DNA of 64,000 bases from Adineta steineri (lineage: Eukaryota > Rotifera > Eurotatoria > Adinetida > Adinetidae): NCBI GenBank assembly GCA_905250115.1, contig CAJNOI010000030.1, positions 295,451 through 359,450 of the forward strand, read 5' to 3'. Numbering within the stretch: the first letter of the stretch is position 1; each line of letters begins with the position of its first letter. The notes under the pieces were generated by a model. That model searched no databases and was not told where the DNA came from. It worked only from the letters and a program-made list of their open reading frames with translations. The position numbers were made by a program, and so were the translations under genes. Shown in pieces: positions 11,144-22,009 of this stretch.

Positions 11144-12238
11144 ATGGTTCGATTAGCAAAGAAAAGAAATGATGACGAAAATTTGCAATCGAATAGTGTT
11201 TGCTCTAACCAAGATACATCATTAGCATTACTTTGTCTACCAAATGAATTGTTAGAAATAATTCTATCGTATCTCTCTTCCAGTGCTATTGTTCAATCAT
11301 TTTTTGAAATAAACTCAGATCGAATACAAGCTATTCTATTACAATATCTTGTTCACTTCGATTTTGTTCCTGTGATGATTGATACAGAACAACGGATAAA
11401 GAAATATTTTCGTAATGATACTCGATTGTCTCATTGTATTTCATCACTTCGTCTAACTGGTCGACAAATGAACATTCTTTCAAAATATAATATTCAATTG
11501 ATTCAGCTTGAATCATTTCATATTATTAATATTGAAGATAATACTGTGTTATTTATTGATCTACTGAAGATAGCGCCATTATTACGTTCGTTATCCCTTG
11601 AATATTCATCCGATGACATGTCTCATGATGACACTTGTTGTTTAGCTAGAATATTATTTAATAATAACGGTGCATGGCAGCAACAACTTCAATCATTATC
11701 AATTAATAAAATTTATATTCCATTTGGTTTTCAAAGTGTACAACTGATGACTAGCTTAGAACATTTGAAAATTAATATCCGATATGAAAAACAATTATTT
11801 GATTTATGTTGTTCTTTCCCTCATCTTAAATCATTGCATGTTGTTGTTCGAGATTCATCGTCTAACTCATTTGATCAATTAATGAATATTTCTAATGTCT
11901 CGAAATGTTTAAAAAAGCTGATTATCATTGGAAAATTTTCTTCTTATTTGACATTATATAAATTTATTTTAATGTATGAATCATCTTTAGAAGATTTAAC
12001 ATTGAAAAATATCTATCATCCAGATCCAATCAATGGTCAGCAATTACAATCAGAACTTATTAAACATCTATATTCACTTATTCACTTTCGATTTCATTTC
12101 CAATTTCCAATTAAAACTGAAGAATTTCATAAGAAAAACTATTTACAAACATTTGATTGGATACCTGTCATGATTGATTCTAAAATCGATAATGAGTTAA
12201 CAGTCATCACGGTTTCGTCATTCTCAACTCAGAATTGA
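11144..12238 (+). CDS. F-box protein with LRR-like C-terminal region (left, intact)
   Basis: Intronless, 364 residues from the ATG at 11144. An F-box is visible at about residues 31-50 (LPNELLEIILSYLSSSAIVQ), which would bind Skp1 in an SCF ubiquitin ligase. The remainder has irregular leucine-rich repeats (HCISSLRLTGRQMNILSKY, LLRSLSLEYSSDD, SLEHLKINI, HLKSLHVVV, LKKLIIIGKFSSYLTLYKF, SSLEDLTLKNI), suggesting a substrate-recognition solenoid. The right-arm copy has a premature stop. The gene is bracketed by two direct copies of one hairpin type (10771-10832 and 12288-12346). The substrate is unknown. Confidence 0.75.
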   Translation: MVRLAKKRNDDENLQSNSVCSNQDTSLALLCLPNELLEIILSYLSSSAIVQSFFEINSDRIQAILLQYLVHFDFVPVMIDTEQRIKKYFRNDTRLSHCISSLRLTGRQMNILSKYNIQLIQLESFHIINIEDNTVLFIDLLKIAPLLRSLSLEYSSDDMSHDDTCCLARILFNNNGAWQQQLQSLSINKIYIPFGFQSVQLMTSLEHLKINIRYEKQLFDLCCSFPHLKSLHVVVRDSSSNSFDQLMNISNVSKCLKKLIIIGKFSSYLTLYKFILMYESSLEDLTLKNIYHPDPINGQQLQSELIKHLYSLIHFRFHFQFPIKTEEFHKKNYLQTFDWIPVMIDSKIDNELTVITVSSFSTQN

Positions 12239-12287
12239 TCAATGACAGAACAATATAAATGTGTTTAAGACTTGCTTTTTTTCTAAA

Positions 12288-12346
12288 TGAGGTTGTGGGT
12301 GTGGGTAGAAACAATAAAGAATTATGATATATATGACTGTATTTAC
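12288..12346. repeat. telomere-like element with conserved loop, C-rich half lost (left)
   Basis: TGAGGTTGTGGGTGTGGGT followed by AACAATAAAGAA and ATGATATATATGACT, as in the element at 10771, but ending in TATTTAC without the CACACCC half. The counterpart is at 54481-54541. Confidence 0.7.
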
Positions 12347-12667
12347 AAATATTTTTCCAAATCATTTTTCTCATAGAAATAAACATTATTCTTATGGATT
12401 TCCATTTTTCCGCTGGATTAGCATAGAATTCGAAGTTAATGATACTGGTTCTTTATTCTATCCTCTGTGGAAAGCAGCATTTTTGATTTAGACACTATTT
12501 TTCCGTTGAAAATCAGCATTTGTCTTACCGATCAAAGTTTTGTCCAACCCTCTACAGTTGATATTATTCTTTTTCGTTGTTTTTCTTCCAACAAGTAATT
12601 ACAACATCATGTGAAATCTATGACAGAAAACAAATATTCACTCATTTAATGATAAGATAGAGAACAG

Positions 12668-12676
12668 TATATATAA
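12668..12676 (+). promoter_or_regulatory. TATA-like box of the F-box/LRR gene (left)
   Basis: TATATATAA lies 46 nt upstream of the ATG at 12722 and is conserved in the other arm. This is motif and position only; no transcription start is known. Confidence 0.4.
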
Positions 12677-12721
12677 CTAACATATAAAGCTACCGAGCAC
12701 ACCTTTCTTCAACAACCGACA

Positions 12722-14633
12722 ATGACAAATCAAATAGCCACCAGTTTTCTTACATTACCGGTAGAACTTGTCTACCGAATTCTGGATCAGCAATCGGATC
12801 TTACGATCCTATGCTCCATGGCAGGCGTATGTCAACGGTTCAATAGCATTCTAGACAGCTACGATCGGTACCAGGTAAGCTTTTTTCCATCATGATCGCC
12901 TAATTTTCACCCATTAATTCGTAATTATTTATCATTCATACAATCATTCACTTCTTATATTATGAGAATATGAAAAATAGTATCCTGATACTTAGAAAAA
13001 CAAGTTCCTTTTTTCCTTTCTATTAAATTTCATCTAAATATTCTACGTTTCAAATTAGGTATGATGTAATAAATATACAGTGTTTAGATAAGAACGAAAA
13101 AAAGAGATAAAACATTATTATTTGCGTTTTACCTGTATGCAAGCACCTCTCTTTTGAAAATGCCATTTGAATAATAAAAATCAGCTTTTGAGAGAAATTA
13201 ACCTTCGAGAAACTAGTTTGTCTTGTTATAAATAACGTCCTCGATACTTCCTTGAGAAGCTTACGACAAATACTCCTTCAAGAGCGTGTCCAACAGAGGG
13301 TGCCGGTGGCTGTGAGTATAGCGAAAATTGACTCACGACAACAATCAAACTCATACTACCAAGATTGAATATTTCTTCAAGGAATGCGACTTCTAAAGCA
13401 GTTTTCCACCAAAAAACGTTGCATCGGAAGGGATTTCACGTGAAGCATGGTTTATTCAGGACGGAACTTCGAGCATAATTCGTCAGCCTTATTTTCTTAA
13501 ATGACGTTTAGCATGCATCCACTTTCTCAAAATGAGTCTAGCATTATAGAATAAATTATTTGACTTATTTTTCACTTTTTATAAATGAATGTAGCTTTCA
13601 TGAACATAACCGTATGGTTGCATCGAAATCAATATATAATCTCACTTATATAAATCGTACACATCAAGTTCGATAACTTAAACAGAGTTTTGATGTAAAA
13701 TACATATCGAGTCGGAATAATGACTGTCAAAAAACTATCTAATAACTACCGATAAAAAACTATCTTCCGTCATACCTACAGAATACTAACAAGCGCTACA
13801 CCATACTTCACTACGCTATAAACCATTCACTGCAATACATTGTCATTTGGGTACATAATACGATTCTTCGCAACTGTTCTCCTCAGGAGTAGCTTACATA
13901 CTACTTGTTATTAACCGACATGTATTTCCTTCTTTCCCAAACATTCACAAACTAAAGCAACACATACATAAAAACTTTCTACTCCTAGTTCACACTTGGT
14001 ACCTTCTTTTAAGTCAGTCTAGATTTTCACAAAACACTATTGAACACTGTGCAGGATAAAAAACGTATAAAAGTTCTTATTTGCATTCATACACCTAGCA
14101 CGCCCATCAGAACAACACTAATTTTACTGTTCTAATCGCATGCAATACTGACCACCTACTCTATTCCTTTTTTGGTATCGTGTCTTTACCTCCACTTTTT
14201 CATCTAGACATTCACCACACTAGATCTCTCGTGGAACCAAATCGAATATATTAAAGCACAATCTTTATGGAATGCATTACAACACAACAGAGTAACTCTC
14301 ATTCATTTTTTATTTATGTCATGTCTTTATATGAACTTTTCATCTAGATGCTCACCACACTGATCTGGCAGAGCAATAAAATCGATGCTAAAGCAGCACA
14401 ACATCTTGCAAATGCTCTACAAATCAGCAAAGTAACAACAATATTTGTTCTTCTTCCTCTTCACTTCATCACTCACACACTTTTCGCACAGACACTCACC
14501 ACACTCAACCTTACAAGAAATAAAATCGGTCATGAAGGAGCACAACATTTAGCCAATGCTCTGCACATCAATCAAGTAACAGCAACACTTGTTCTTCTTC
14601 TTCTTCACATTATTTCATCATTCACACACTTTT
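12722..14633 (+). CDS. F-box / ribonuclease-inhibitor-type LRR protein (left copy, cut by the gap)
   Basis: Exon 1 (12722-12874, 51 codons, donor GTAAGC) encodes an F-box (LPVELVYRILDQQSDLTILC). After a 1.3-kb intron come LRR exons of exactly 84 nt, each one 28-residue repeat in phase 0: 14208-14291, 14348-14431 and 14492-14575. A typical repeat reads TLTTLNLTRNKIGHEGAQHL. The next exon is lost in the N gap, which begins a few bases before the expected acceptor. The N terminus is ten codons shorter than in the right copy (fewer NQT units). A possible extra exon around 13230-13313, ending at a GTGAGT donor, could not be fitted in frame. Expected role: substrate receptor of an SCF ubiquitin ligase. 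Confidence 0.75.
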
Positions 14634-14733
14634 NNNNNNNNNNNNNNNNNNNNNNNNNNNNNNNNNNNNNNNNNNNNNNNNNNNNNNNNNNNNNNNNNNN
14701 NNNNNNNNNNNNNNNNNNNNNNNNNNNNNNNNN
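14634..14733. other. assembly gap, exactly 100 N
   Basis: A run of exactly 100 N is the usual placeholder for a gap of unknown size. It coincides with the inner boundary of the left arm. Sequence after the gap is unrelated to the LRR array that continues in the right arm. Confidence 0.98.
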
Positions 14734-15302
14734 ATGATCAAACTTTGAACATCTATGAAAAGATCAATGTAAGTAAATTTGATTTATTTTTGTAATTAAC
14801 TTTTGATTAATATAATCTTTATTATAATATTTCATTTCATGTCAAATCATCAAAAACTATTCATAGTTTTTAATCTATCAAACACACAATTATACGTATG
14901 AAAACAAAGGTAAGAGAAAGGAAAGAATACAAATATATAAACTGAAATTAAGTACCCCAGAATAGACTAATTTTACAAAAAAAATATGTCAAAACATAGA
15001 TATATATGTACGTCATCGTTTTTGAAAGGCCTAAAGTATTTTTAAAGTTAAAATCTCATGTCTACACTAGATGTTGTATAGAAAATAAATTATTCAGATA
15101 ATTTTTAGAACCATTCAGATCATTAAAATAGTCAAAATCAATCTTTAGACTTAGCAAAAGATTCTAAATGTGTAATAGAAAATATAGTGAGCATTGAGAA
15201 AATGGATGTAGTAGAATTATACTTATCTTTTACCTTTTTAGATCGTTCTCAAATCAAAGACTTTTCTCGAAGTTTATATCATATAGTATTCAATTGTTTC
15301 AT
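14734..15302. other. non-coding, nothing recognised
   Basis: AT-rich sequence between the gap and the receptor pseudogene. It does not continue the LRR exon array interrupted by the gap. Confidence 0.5.
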
Positions 15303-16106
15303 TTAATCTTTTTTCAGTAATTTCTTTAATTGTGGATTAACAAATGGTTGACTAATAAAAGCGAATATAAGTGCATTTATAGAAGCTGAAACCCATTCAA
15401 TACGATAAATTAATGGATCAAGTTTACCTTGTGGAACATAAATTATTAAATCGATGATAGATGAAAGTGAAGCTATACTTAATATAATTACAACTATCAT
15501 AATACGTCGAATAATAATATAATCTCGTCGATTTCGTTATTTATAAGGTAATATGAATGAAGATCGACGCATTTTATAAATAATACAAATAATCGATAAA
15601 GATAACGCAAAAACAATTGAAAATAAATATGTTAATGAAGAAAATTCATTCATTACTGCTGTACAATAATCTTCATTTGGAATCAATTACATATCATTGA
15701 ATAATAAAAAATAAGGTAAAGTACTAATAAATCCTAATAGAATATGACTAGATACAAATATATATTTTTTTTGGATAAACAATACGAATAACACGAAAGA
15801 ATGATTGAAGAGCACAACCCCAATATAGACCACTAACTAATGAAAAAAATAAATTATTCGAATTAGAAATTAAATAAAAATCGCGTATTAATGTAGACAA
15901 ATTGACATCTATCAATTGTATTAAACTAGAGTATTGAAAGAAAGTATAAGAGGTACTTCGATTTTAACTGATTTTGAATAATATTCAACTTGGATATGTT
16001 TATATAGAATCAAAATAATTGAAATAAGTAACGTCATTAATTCAACACCAATTGAGACTAAATTTAACACCATATGAGGATATATTGACACAGAAATATT
16101 TAACAT
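15303..16106 (-). pseudogene. rhodopsin-like seven-transmembrane receptor, decayed
   Basis: Read from the ATG at 16104-16106: a first membrane helix (LVSIGVELMTLLISIILILY), then stops after NTLV. Further on, in shifting frames, comes a helix-3-like block (LYWGCALQSFFRVIRIVYPK), a helix-4/5 region (SHILLGFISTLPYFLLF, then SLTYLFSIVFALSLSIICII), and an intact last part at 15303-15500 with helices 6 and 7 (IMIVVIILSIASLSSIIDLI and INALIFAFISQPFVNPQLKK). The layout is that of class A GPCRs. At least four in-frame stops or shifts make a functional receptor unlikely. The ligand class cannot be inferred. Confidence 0.6.
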
Positions 16107-17865
16107 TTCGACATTCGAAAATATCAATTAAAAGACTTTTATTTGAACTTATCTTACTCGTAGTTTACTTCATCCATTGCTCGTAAATAATAACGACTTA
16201 AGCTTTTAAATCAATCAATTAACTTTGCTCATCTTTCCTGATGTTGAAAAGAAAAATAAGATAAAAAGAAACAAACTAGTTTCATCATTAATATTATTAA
16301 TTCATAAGAAAATATGGAATAACATGGATAGGAATTCCATAGAGAATATTATTACGAATCTTCTTCTTCTTTCTTTCTTCAGTTTATATTGTTTCCAAAC
16401 ATTAATCTATCTTAAACATATTTATATTATTCTATACTTCACATTACAATCAAATAATATTTCTTTCATATATTAAATTTATATTAGAAAAATGTTGATA
16501 CAATCTCTTTCATAACAAATATATCACGCATTCTAATATAGGTGGAGAATAGAAAAATTATCTCAATTCTTCTTTACAATAAAAATAAACTGTGTAAATT
16601 TGTTTTTAACTTCTGTTTAACTATTTTTACTTTATTATATGAAAAAAGAGCGACAATTTATTTTTTTGGTGAAATATCGAAGAGAAAGTCGAGTATGAAA
16701 TTATACGATTGTTTCTGAATTTCTTCCACTGACTTGAACTTTTTGAAGAGTGTAAATAAATGAAATTTTAATACAATATCAATGTCTCGACACTCAAATA
16801 TTTTCATTATCTTCTTTATGTAAAGTAAATCTATAAATTACCAAGTTTAATATAATTAGTTTTGTCATGTTTCACTTCAAAGTCTCAAATGAATTACGCT
16901 ATAATTATTGATTATTAACTGAACATATTTATGATTGTTTTCATCGTAGATTATTCTTTAGTTGATAAAACTATTCTATAATCAGTGTTAATTAAGCATG
17001 TTTTCACAGATTCGCAAAATCTATTTTATTCAAATCATTTTATCATTTTTGCAAATTTTTTCATTAATTTAGTAAAAGATTCATCTTTGCTTTGTATTTT
17101 ATTGTTCAATGAAGTATTTTCTTTTCTTTAGTTTTTGTTATATCGATAAAAAGAAGAAAATTTATGAATAAACACTGAATTATTTATTTTCACTAAGAGA
17201 AGTTTATTACAGAATAAATAAATATGGTTTTACTGAATAATATATTCTCGTAATTACAAATATAAAACGTGACTTTTATTGGTCGATGATTTGAATGAAC
17301 ATGTTCAAATAATTTATTTCTATTGAAAACTTAGATCATGCGACAAATATTTAGAAAACTATATTTATCACGACGAGTTTCTTTTCAATATGCTAGGGAA
17401 TGAATAATCTCGTTATAGTATTAATAAAAGTATCAAACTACTACCAACGAATGTTCCATAAATAATTACCTTTTTCCCTTTCTCTCAATAAAATCATAAA
17501 ATCATAAAAATAAATCTAATAAAATTTCTATTTACAAGTTTTTCTTGTTAATTAGAATGTTTTTTCTCGATTTTAAAAATATTGTATTTGATTTTTCTAA
17601 TTCAGTTTTATTGAAATTCCTTTAGTTTGATTTGTTCAACAGAAATTCTATTCGAATTATTTTATTCATTTTGGTTTTTTAATATAAAATTAAAATTATA
17701 AAAAATATGTATTTACTTTTCTTCTAAAAATGAAAAACAAATTTATTTATTTTATTCGAAGGAATTTTTTAATTTATTTTCTTAGAGATTTTTGATAAAC
17801 TAATGTTTTTTATTTGTTTCCAAAAATAAAAATCGAAATTTTATTAAAGTAAATTAAAAAGATTT
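16107..17865. other. AT-rich intergenic, nothing recognised
   Basis: Very AT-rich. The 83-codon frame at 16225-16476 is low complexity and unsupported. No repeat or RNA gene seen. Confidence 0.5.
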
Positions 17866-18785
17866 TTAATTTAAAATTCTGTCATATTTTTGGATACGAT
17901 CATTGAAACGATCAACAACATAAAGATTCTGTTCAGTATCAAATGATAAACCTGTAGGAAAATGCAATTGATTTGATTGATTTCCTTGACCATTTCCACC
18001 AACAACAATTTCACCTTCTTCGTTTCCTTCACACCAACGCATTACTCGATCATTCCAATAATCTACCACATAGATTTGACCCAAATTATCAACAATTACT
18101 CCATGAGGATAATTCAATTGTTTGAGACTATTTCCTTGACCATTTCCACCAGCAACAATAATTCCTTCTTTTGCATCTTTTCTCCATTTCATTACACGAT
18201 GATTCTGTTCATCTGATATATAAAGAGAATAATCTTTATCAATAAAGATATAAGTAGGTTGATTGAGTTGATTAAGATGATTTCCTTGACCATTTCCACC
18301 TGCCACTATAATTCCTTCCTTTTTATATTCTCCCATTTTCCATCGTCTTACTTCATGATTCTTATGATCAGAAACATAAATAAATCCATTTTTATCGATT
18401 GCTAGACCAACACAATCAATATTTGAAATAATAATTTGTTGATTTGTTTGACTTTGATCAAAACATCGAATTACTCGGCTGTTAAAATGATCAGAAACAA
18501 TAAAAGAACTATTTTCTTTATCAAAAATTATATTTTTTGGAAAATTGAATTGATTATTTTCATTCCCTCTTCCATTTCCACCGGCAATGATTTGACCAGT
18601 ATTTGAATTTAATCTCCATTTAACAATACGACCATTCTTAGAATCGGCAATATAAATTGAGTTATCATTGTCAATAAAGATTCCATGAGGATAAGCGAGT
18701 TGATTTAATTCCTGTCCATATCCATTTCCTCCAGCAACAGTAATTCCAAATTGTTGAAATTTATCCTTTTTCGTTTGAACTCCGT
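17866..18785 (-). CDS. NHL-repeat six-bladed beta-propeller exon, 5' exon(s) not found
   Basis: One open stretch from an acceptor (TTTTATTTTAG, exon starting at 18785 with two leftover bases) to TAA at 17866-17868. Six NHL units are visible: PHGIFIDNDNSIYIADSKN, PKNIIFDKENSSFIVSDHFN, VGLAIDKNGFIYVSDHKN, PTYIFIDKDYSLYISDEQN, PHGVIVDNLGQIYVVDYWN and PTGLSFDTEQNLYVVDRFN, spaced by VAGGNGQGN linkers. This predicts a six-bladed propeller for protein or ligand binding. The phase and start match the last exon of the B-box/NHL gene at 33444-35298, so B-box and coiled-coil exons would be expected upstream, but none are seen in the next 1.7 kb. It may be an orphaned exon or have a long intron. Confidence 0.75.
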
Positions 18786-19790
18786 CTAAAATAAAAGATT
18801 TTCCTTTTATTCAAAAATCTTTTTTATTATTTTTAAATCAAAAAGGACGAAAATAAGAAGAAAAACTTGTACTTCAATGTGTTTTAATAAAATAAAATTT
18901 CCCTATCGTTAAATTTAATTTTTAACGAACAAAATAAACTCTGAACAATTTCTTCATTCAATTGAGATTGTTTAATTAAAAATTCTTTATTCAATTTTCA
19001 TAAAATTTTATATTGGGAAAATTTTTATAAGTGAAAATCATTTTCATTTTAATGATTTAAATAAAATTGATTAAAAACTTCTTTCTAATTAATAAATTAA
19101 ATAAACCTTTTCTCTGGAAATTCTATACTAAAAAGTTAAACTTAACTTAAATTTTATTCAACAATTTAAAAACAAAATAGTCTTTTCATTAAAATACCAA
19201 AAGAGATTTTTCGAATGAAAAAAATCTCAAAATTCTATTTATTCTAAGAAATTCATTTAGATTTGAATTTAATACTAAAATAAATCTTTTAAAAACAAAA
19301 ACAAAGTAATGATTTTATAAAAAATTGTGAACTGATCTACCTGTTGAAATAATATTTGGAATTGATTTTACTTAAATTTTTACAAATATTTCATCAGAAT
19401 TTCAATAAATTTAAAATATAAAAATATTGAAGAGAATATTTGAAATGTGATTGATCAACAGAAAATAAAATTCTTATTGAATTTTGATCATTTCAAGAAT
19501 TTAAACAAACGAAAAAATCGATTTGATTTTTATTAGGAAAATTTGAATAATTTGAGAAAAAAATGAAATTAATTTTAATTTTAAACAAAAATAGGTTATC
19601 TGAGAAAGTTTTTCTTTCATTTTAATATTTGAAAAAAAGAAATAAAGTTAATTTATTCATATTCTCCATTTTTCATTTTTATTTGAAAAAACAATTGTTA
19701 AGGCCTCCCCCCCTCAAAAAAGTCAATTTTCGTCAAAATTTTCTAAATTGAAATAAATCCAAGGGAAGATAGCCCGAGTTCTGCTGTTGA

Positions 19791-19886
19791 AGGTGTGGAT
19801 GTGTTTGTGAATGTGGGTGCAGGCGTGAGTGTAGGTGTGGGTGTAACTATAGAGAAAGAGACAGCATCCATACTCAGACCACCCCT
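19791..19886. repeat. telomere-like hairpin element, decayed C-rich half
   Basis: A long G-rich half (AGGTGTGGATGTG, ATGTGGGTGCAGGCG, GTAGGTGTGGGTGT) followed by a degenerate C-rich half (CATCCATACTCAGACCACCC). Confidence 0.5.
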
Positions 19887-20313
19887 TTGCAACGTATGAT
19901 TGTCATATCCTCAAATAAACACTAGATGTTTGCTTTCAACAAGATTAAAATCAATGGCTAATCATTACACAACGATAATAAACAAGAGATCTGAAGACAG
20001 ATGTTTTTTTGCGTTTTCGCGGTTTTTGCATAATGTTGCGTAGGATGAATTCATATATGAGTGATATGAATGATCTCATAATATGTTGAATATATTCCAG
20101 TAACTTAGTTCTGTGCATCGATATATAAGAACCCAGTTAATATCTGTTCTTTCAGACAAACATTCTGGATCACAAAATAACGAAAAACGATGAAAATGTT
20201 GTCATAGGCAAAAAAATGATATTCTGCGATTAAAAAAAAGATAGGCATGGTTCGGATTTTTCGGAAATGAACTGAACCGAGACCGAGATCTGTTTGGAAA
20301 ATTATAGATCAGT

Positions 20314-20337
20314 CAGTTCGGTTTACAAACCGAACTG
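20314..20337. repeat. perfect 24-nt palindrome
   Basis: CAGTTCGGTTT, centre AC, then AAACCGAACTG: an 11-bp perfect stem. Nearby copies of the word (GGTTCGG at 20248, GAACCGAGACCGAG at 20274) suggest a decayed repetitive element. Confidence 0.6.
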
Positions 20338-20487
20338 TACTCATCTCTAGATTGAAAAAAACTGTGATACTAAGCGAAAATCTATAGGAATTGTTTATCC
20401 AGAATCTTAGGATAGTAAGACTTTCTATTGCTGAGTTTCAACTTGTCTGTAAATACTTTTGTATAAAGTGGAAGACTTTTAGGTGAA

Positions 20488-21548
20488 CTATTCAGTTAAT
20501 GATGTTCCCACATTAATAAAAATCAAACTAAATATGCGATAAAAGTTTTCATTCAACAAACCTTTGTTAAAATAAAACGCTTCATGAAGACATGAATTTG
20601 TCCATGGTCGTTGTTTTTGTTCTGATTCTGATCTTATTTCTCGTGAGACACCTCTCATCATATCTTCTAGCGTTATATTTGGTGTCGAAATATGGTTTAA
20701 TAGTGAATGTGTAAAGTAACTGTTTCCATTCGTATGACGACCGGCAGCAAATGATACCGTACCAGGATCAGCTGAATATATTAAGGCAAACTGAGATTGA
20801 TTAGGTAGACGAACATGTCCTGACAGGGCTTTGCCAAAGGCAGGTTTGAGTTTGTGTTCATTTTCCGCACTTGTAGCCTTCGTTTTCCACGTATCATTTT
20901 CTTTGTCAGCACGACATGCATCGAGTATAATAATATTTAATAAATTATCTCCACAGTTATTCAATTGTTTTAACAGTTCTTCCAGATTGATACAATCAAA
21001 TACAGGATCGCGTATGTTTTCAATTGGCACCAAATAGTTTTTACCCTAAAATAGTATCGTAATTTATGAGTTCATGCAGAATTTTTTGCGGGGTGGGTGT
21101 GGGTGTGGATATAGATATTAATCTTCATTTAACCACACCCACACTCGTTGTTAGGGGAATCGCCTATAATTCCATCCAAAACAGCGATTATAGAGAGTAC
21201 TTTTCAGAAAAGCATATATCAGAAGATACCGTAGTACTCACTTACTTTAGCTTCCATCCCATGTCCTGAAAAATAAATTAGTACACAATCATCATCTGTA
21301 ATAGTTGCACAAAAATCCCGAATGGCAATGTCCATGTCGCGCTTGTTTTGGTCGAGATATAGTGTGCAACGAAAATCTGAAAATATTTTTTCCAATGTAG
21401 TATAATTTCAAAGAAACCCTGAATTATTTTACTCACCTAGCTTTTCTAACTTGGCGGTCATATCAGTTGCATCTTTCCTACAACTATGTAATTCGTTCTT
21501 TGGATATGAGTCATTACCAAAAACTAAAGCCAATCGTCGACGATCCAT
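20488..21548 (-). CDS. caspase-like cysteine protease (peptidase C14, DACR type)
   Basis: Three exons: 21437-21548, 21246-21376 and 20488-21045, 266 residues. It starts MDRRRLALVFGNDSYPKNEL, the first beta-strand of the caspase fold. The catalytic His is in VLIYFSGHGME at the end of exon 2 and the catalytic Cys in IIILDACRADKEN in exon 3. The pentapeptide is DACR-A, not the QACRG of classical metazoan caspases, which places it nearer paracaspase, metacaspase-like or bacterial C14 proteins. No prodomain or death-fold domain is present, so it is a bare protease domain. Intron 2 (21046-21245) contains a telomere-like hairpin. The last about 27 residues after AFYFNK could be intron read-through. 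Substrate specificity and any role in cell death are not shown. Confidence 0.8.
21089..21147. repeat. telomere-like hairpin inside an intron of the caspase-like gene
   Basis: GGGTGGGTGTGGGTGTGGAT, a loop of about 20 nt, then TTAACCACACCCACAC. It fills over a quarter of the 200-nt intron. A plus-strand open frame across it is a by-product of the repeat. Confidence 0.75.
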
Positions 21549-22009
21549 ATATTTAGCTTTTCACTTTCTAAAATATCAGTTTAAATATTTTTCGGGTATA
21601 AACGTTACTAAGACGCAAGAAAAAACATTTGCATTTGCATTTCTGATGGAACATTTAATATGCTCAAGGGTGGTTGGTGTCATTATTTCGAGGCGCATTT
21701 GAATACAGAAAATGTTTCATCTGAGGTGTGCCAGAACGTGTTTATACTGTATTTCATGTTTACATGGCCAGTATAGTATTACAGTGCGAAAAGAACTAGA
21801 ATTTTTTTATCTTTACTATAACTTCTCTGACTGTTTAAACAAACACACCTCATTCAAATATATAGTAGCTTGTCATAAAACTATATAAGATTTTGCCTGG
21901 TGCAAGTCTATGGCAAGGAAACTATACACTTTGTATCTATATTTCAGCATATTATATAACTTTGACGTTAGTCCCATAGAAGGATGAGAGTGAAGATACT
22001 ACTCGACTA

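Larger units (their letters stand above)
12239..12721. other. intergenic region between F-box and F-box/LRR genes (left)
   Basis: Contains the half-hairpin at 12288-12346 and a TATA-like site at 12668. No further gene seen. Confidence 0.5.
3228..14633. repeat. left arm of a giant inverted repeat (about 11.4 kb)
   Basis: Read as reverse complement, this matches 52162-64000 along its whole length with gene order conserved and mirrored. Paired landmarks: 3228 with 64000, 6515 with 60713, 8545 with 58679, 12238 with 54589, 14633 with about 52162. The outer 1-4 kb is nearly identical, while the GT15 region differs at roughly 5 per cent of residues. The inner end coincides exactly with a 100-N gap. 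The outer end is undefined because the right arm leaves the window. Confidence 0.95.
18786..20487. other. AT-rich intergenic with one hairpin and one perfect palindrome
   Basis: No B-box exon for the NHL exon can be found here. Near 20125 there is TATATAAGAA without a gene behind it. The hairpin at 19791-19886 and the 24-nt palindrome at 20314 are listed separately. Confidence 0.5.

Noticed and set aside
11331..11516. Minus-strand frame inside the F-box gene (and its twin at 55311-55496)
   Set aside because: Shadow frame of a clear coding gene, conserved only because the gene is.
13230..13500. GC-richer patch with a possible extra exon of the F-box/LRR gene
   Set aside because: A GTGAGT donor is present, but no acceptor gives an open phase-0 exon between the F-box and first LRR exon, so it was not called.
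17977..18216. Plus-strand frame opposite the NHL exon
   Set aside because: Antisense shadow of the NHL repeats; the minus-strand frame explains the sequence fully.
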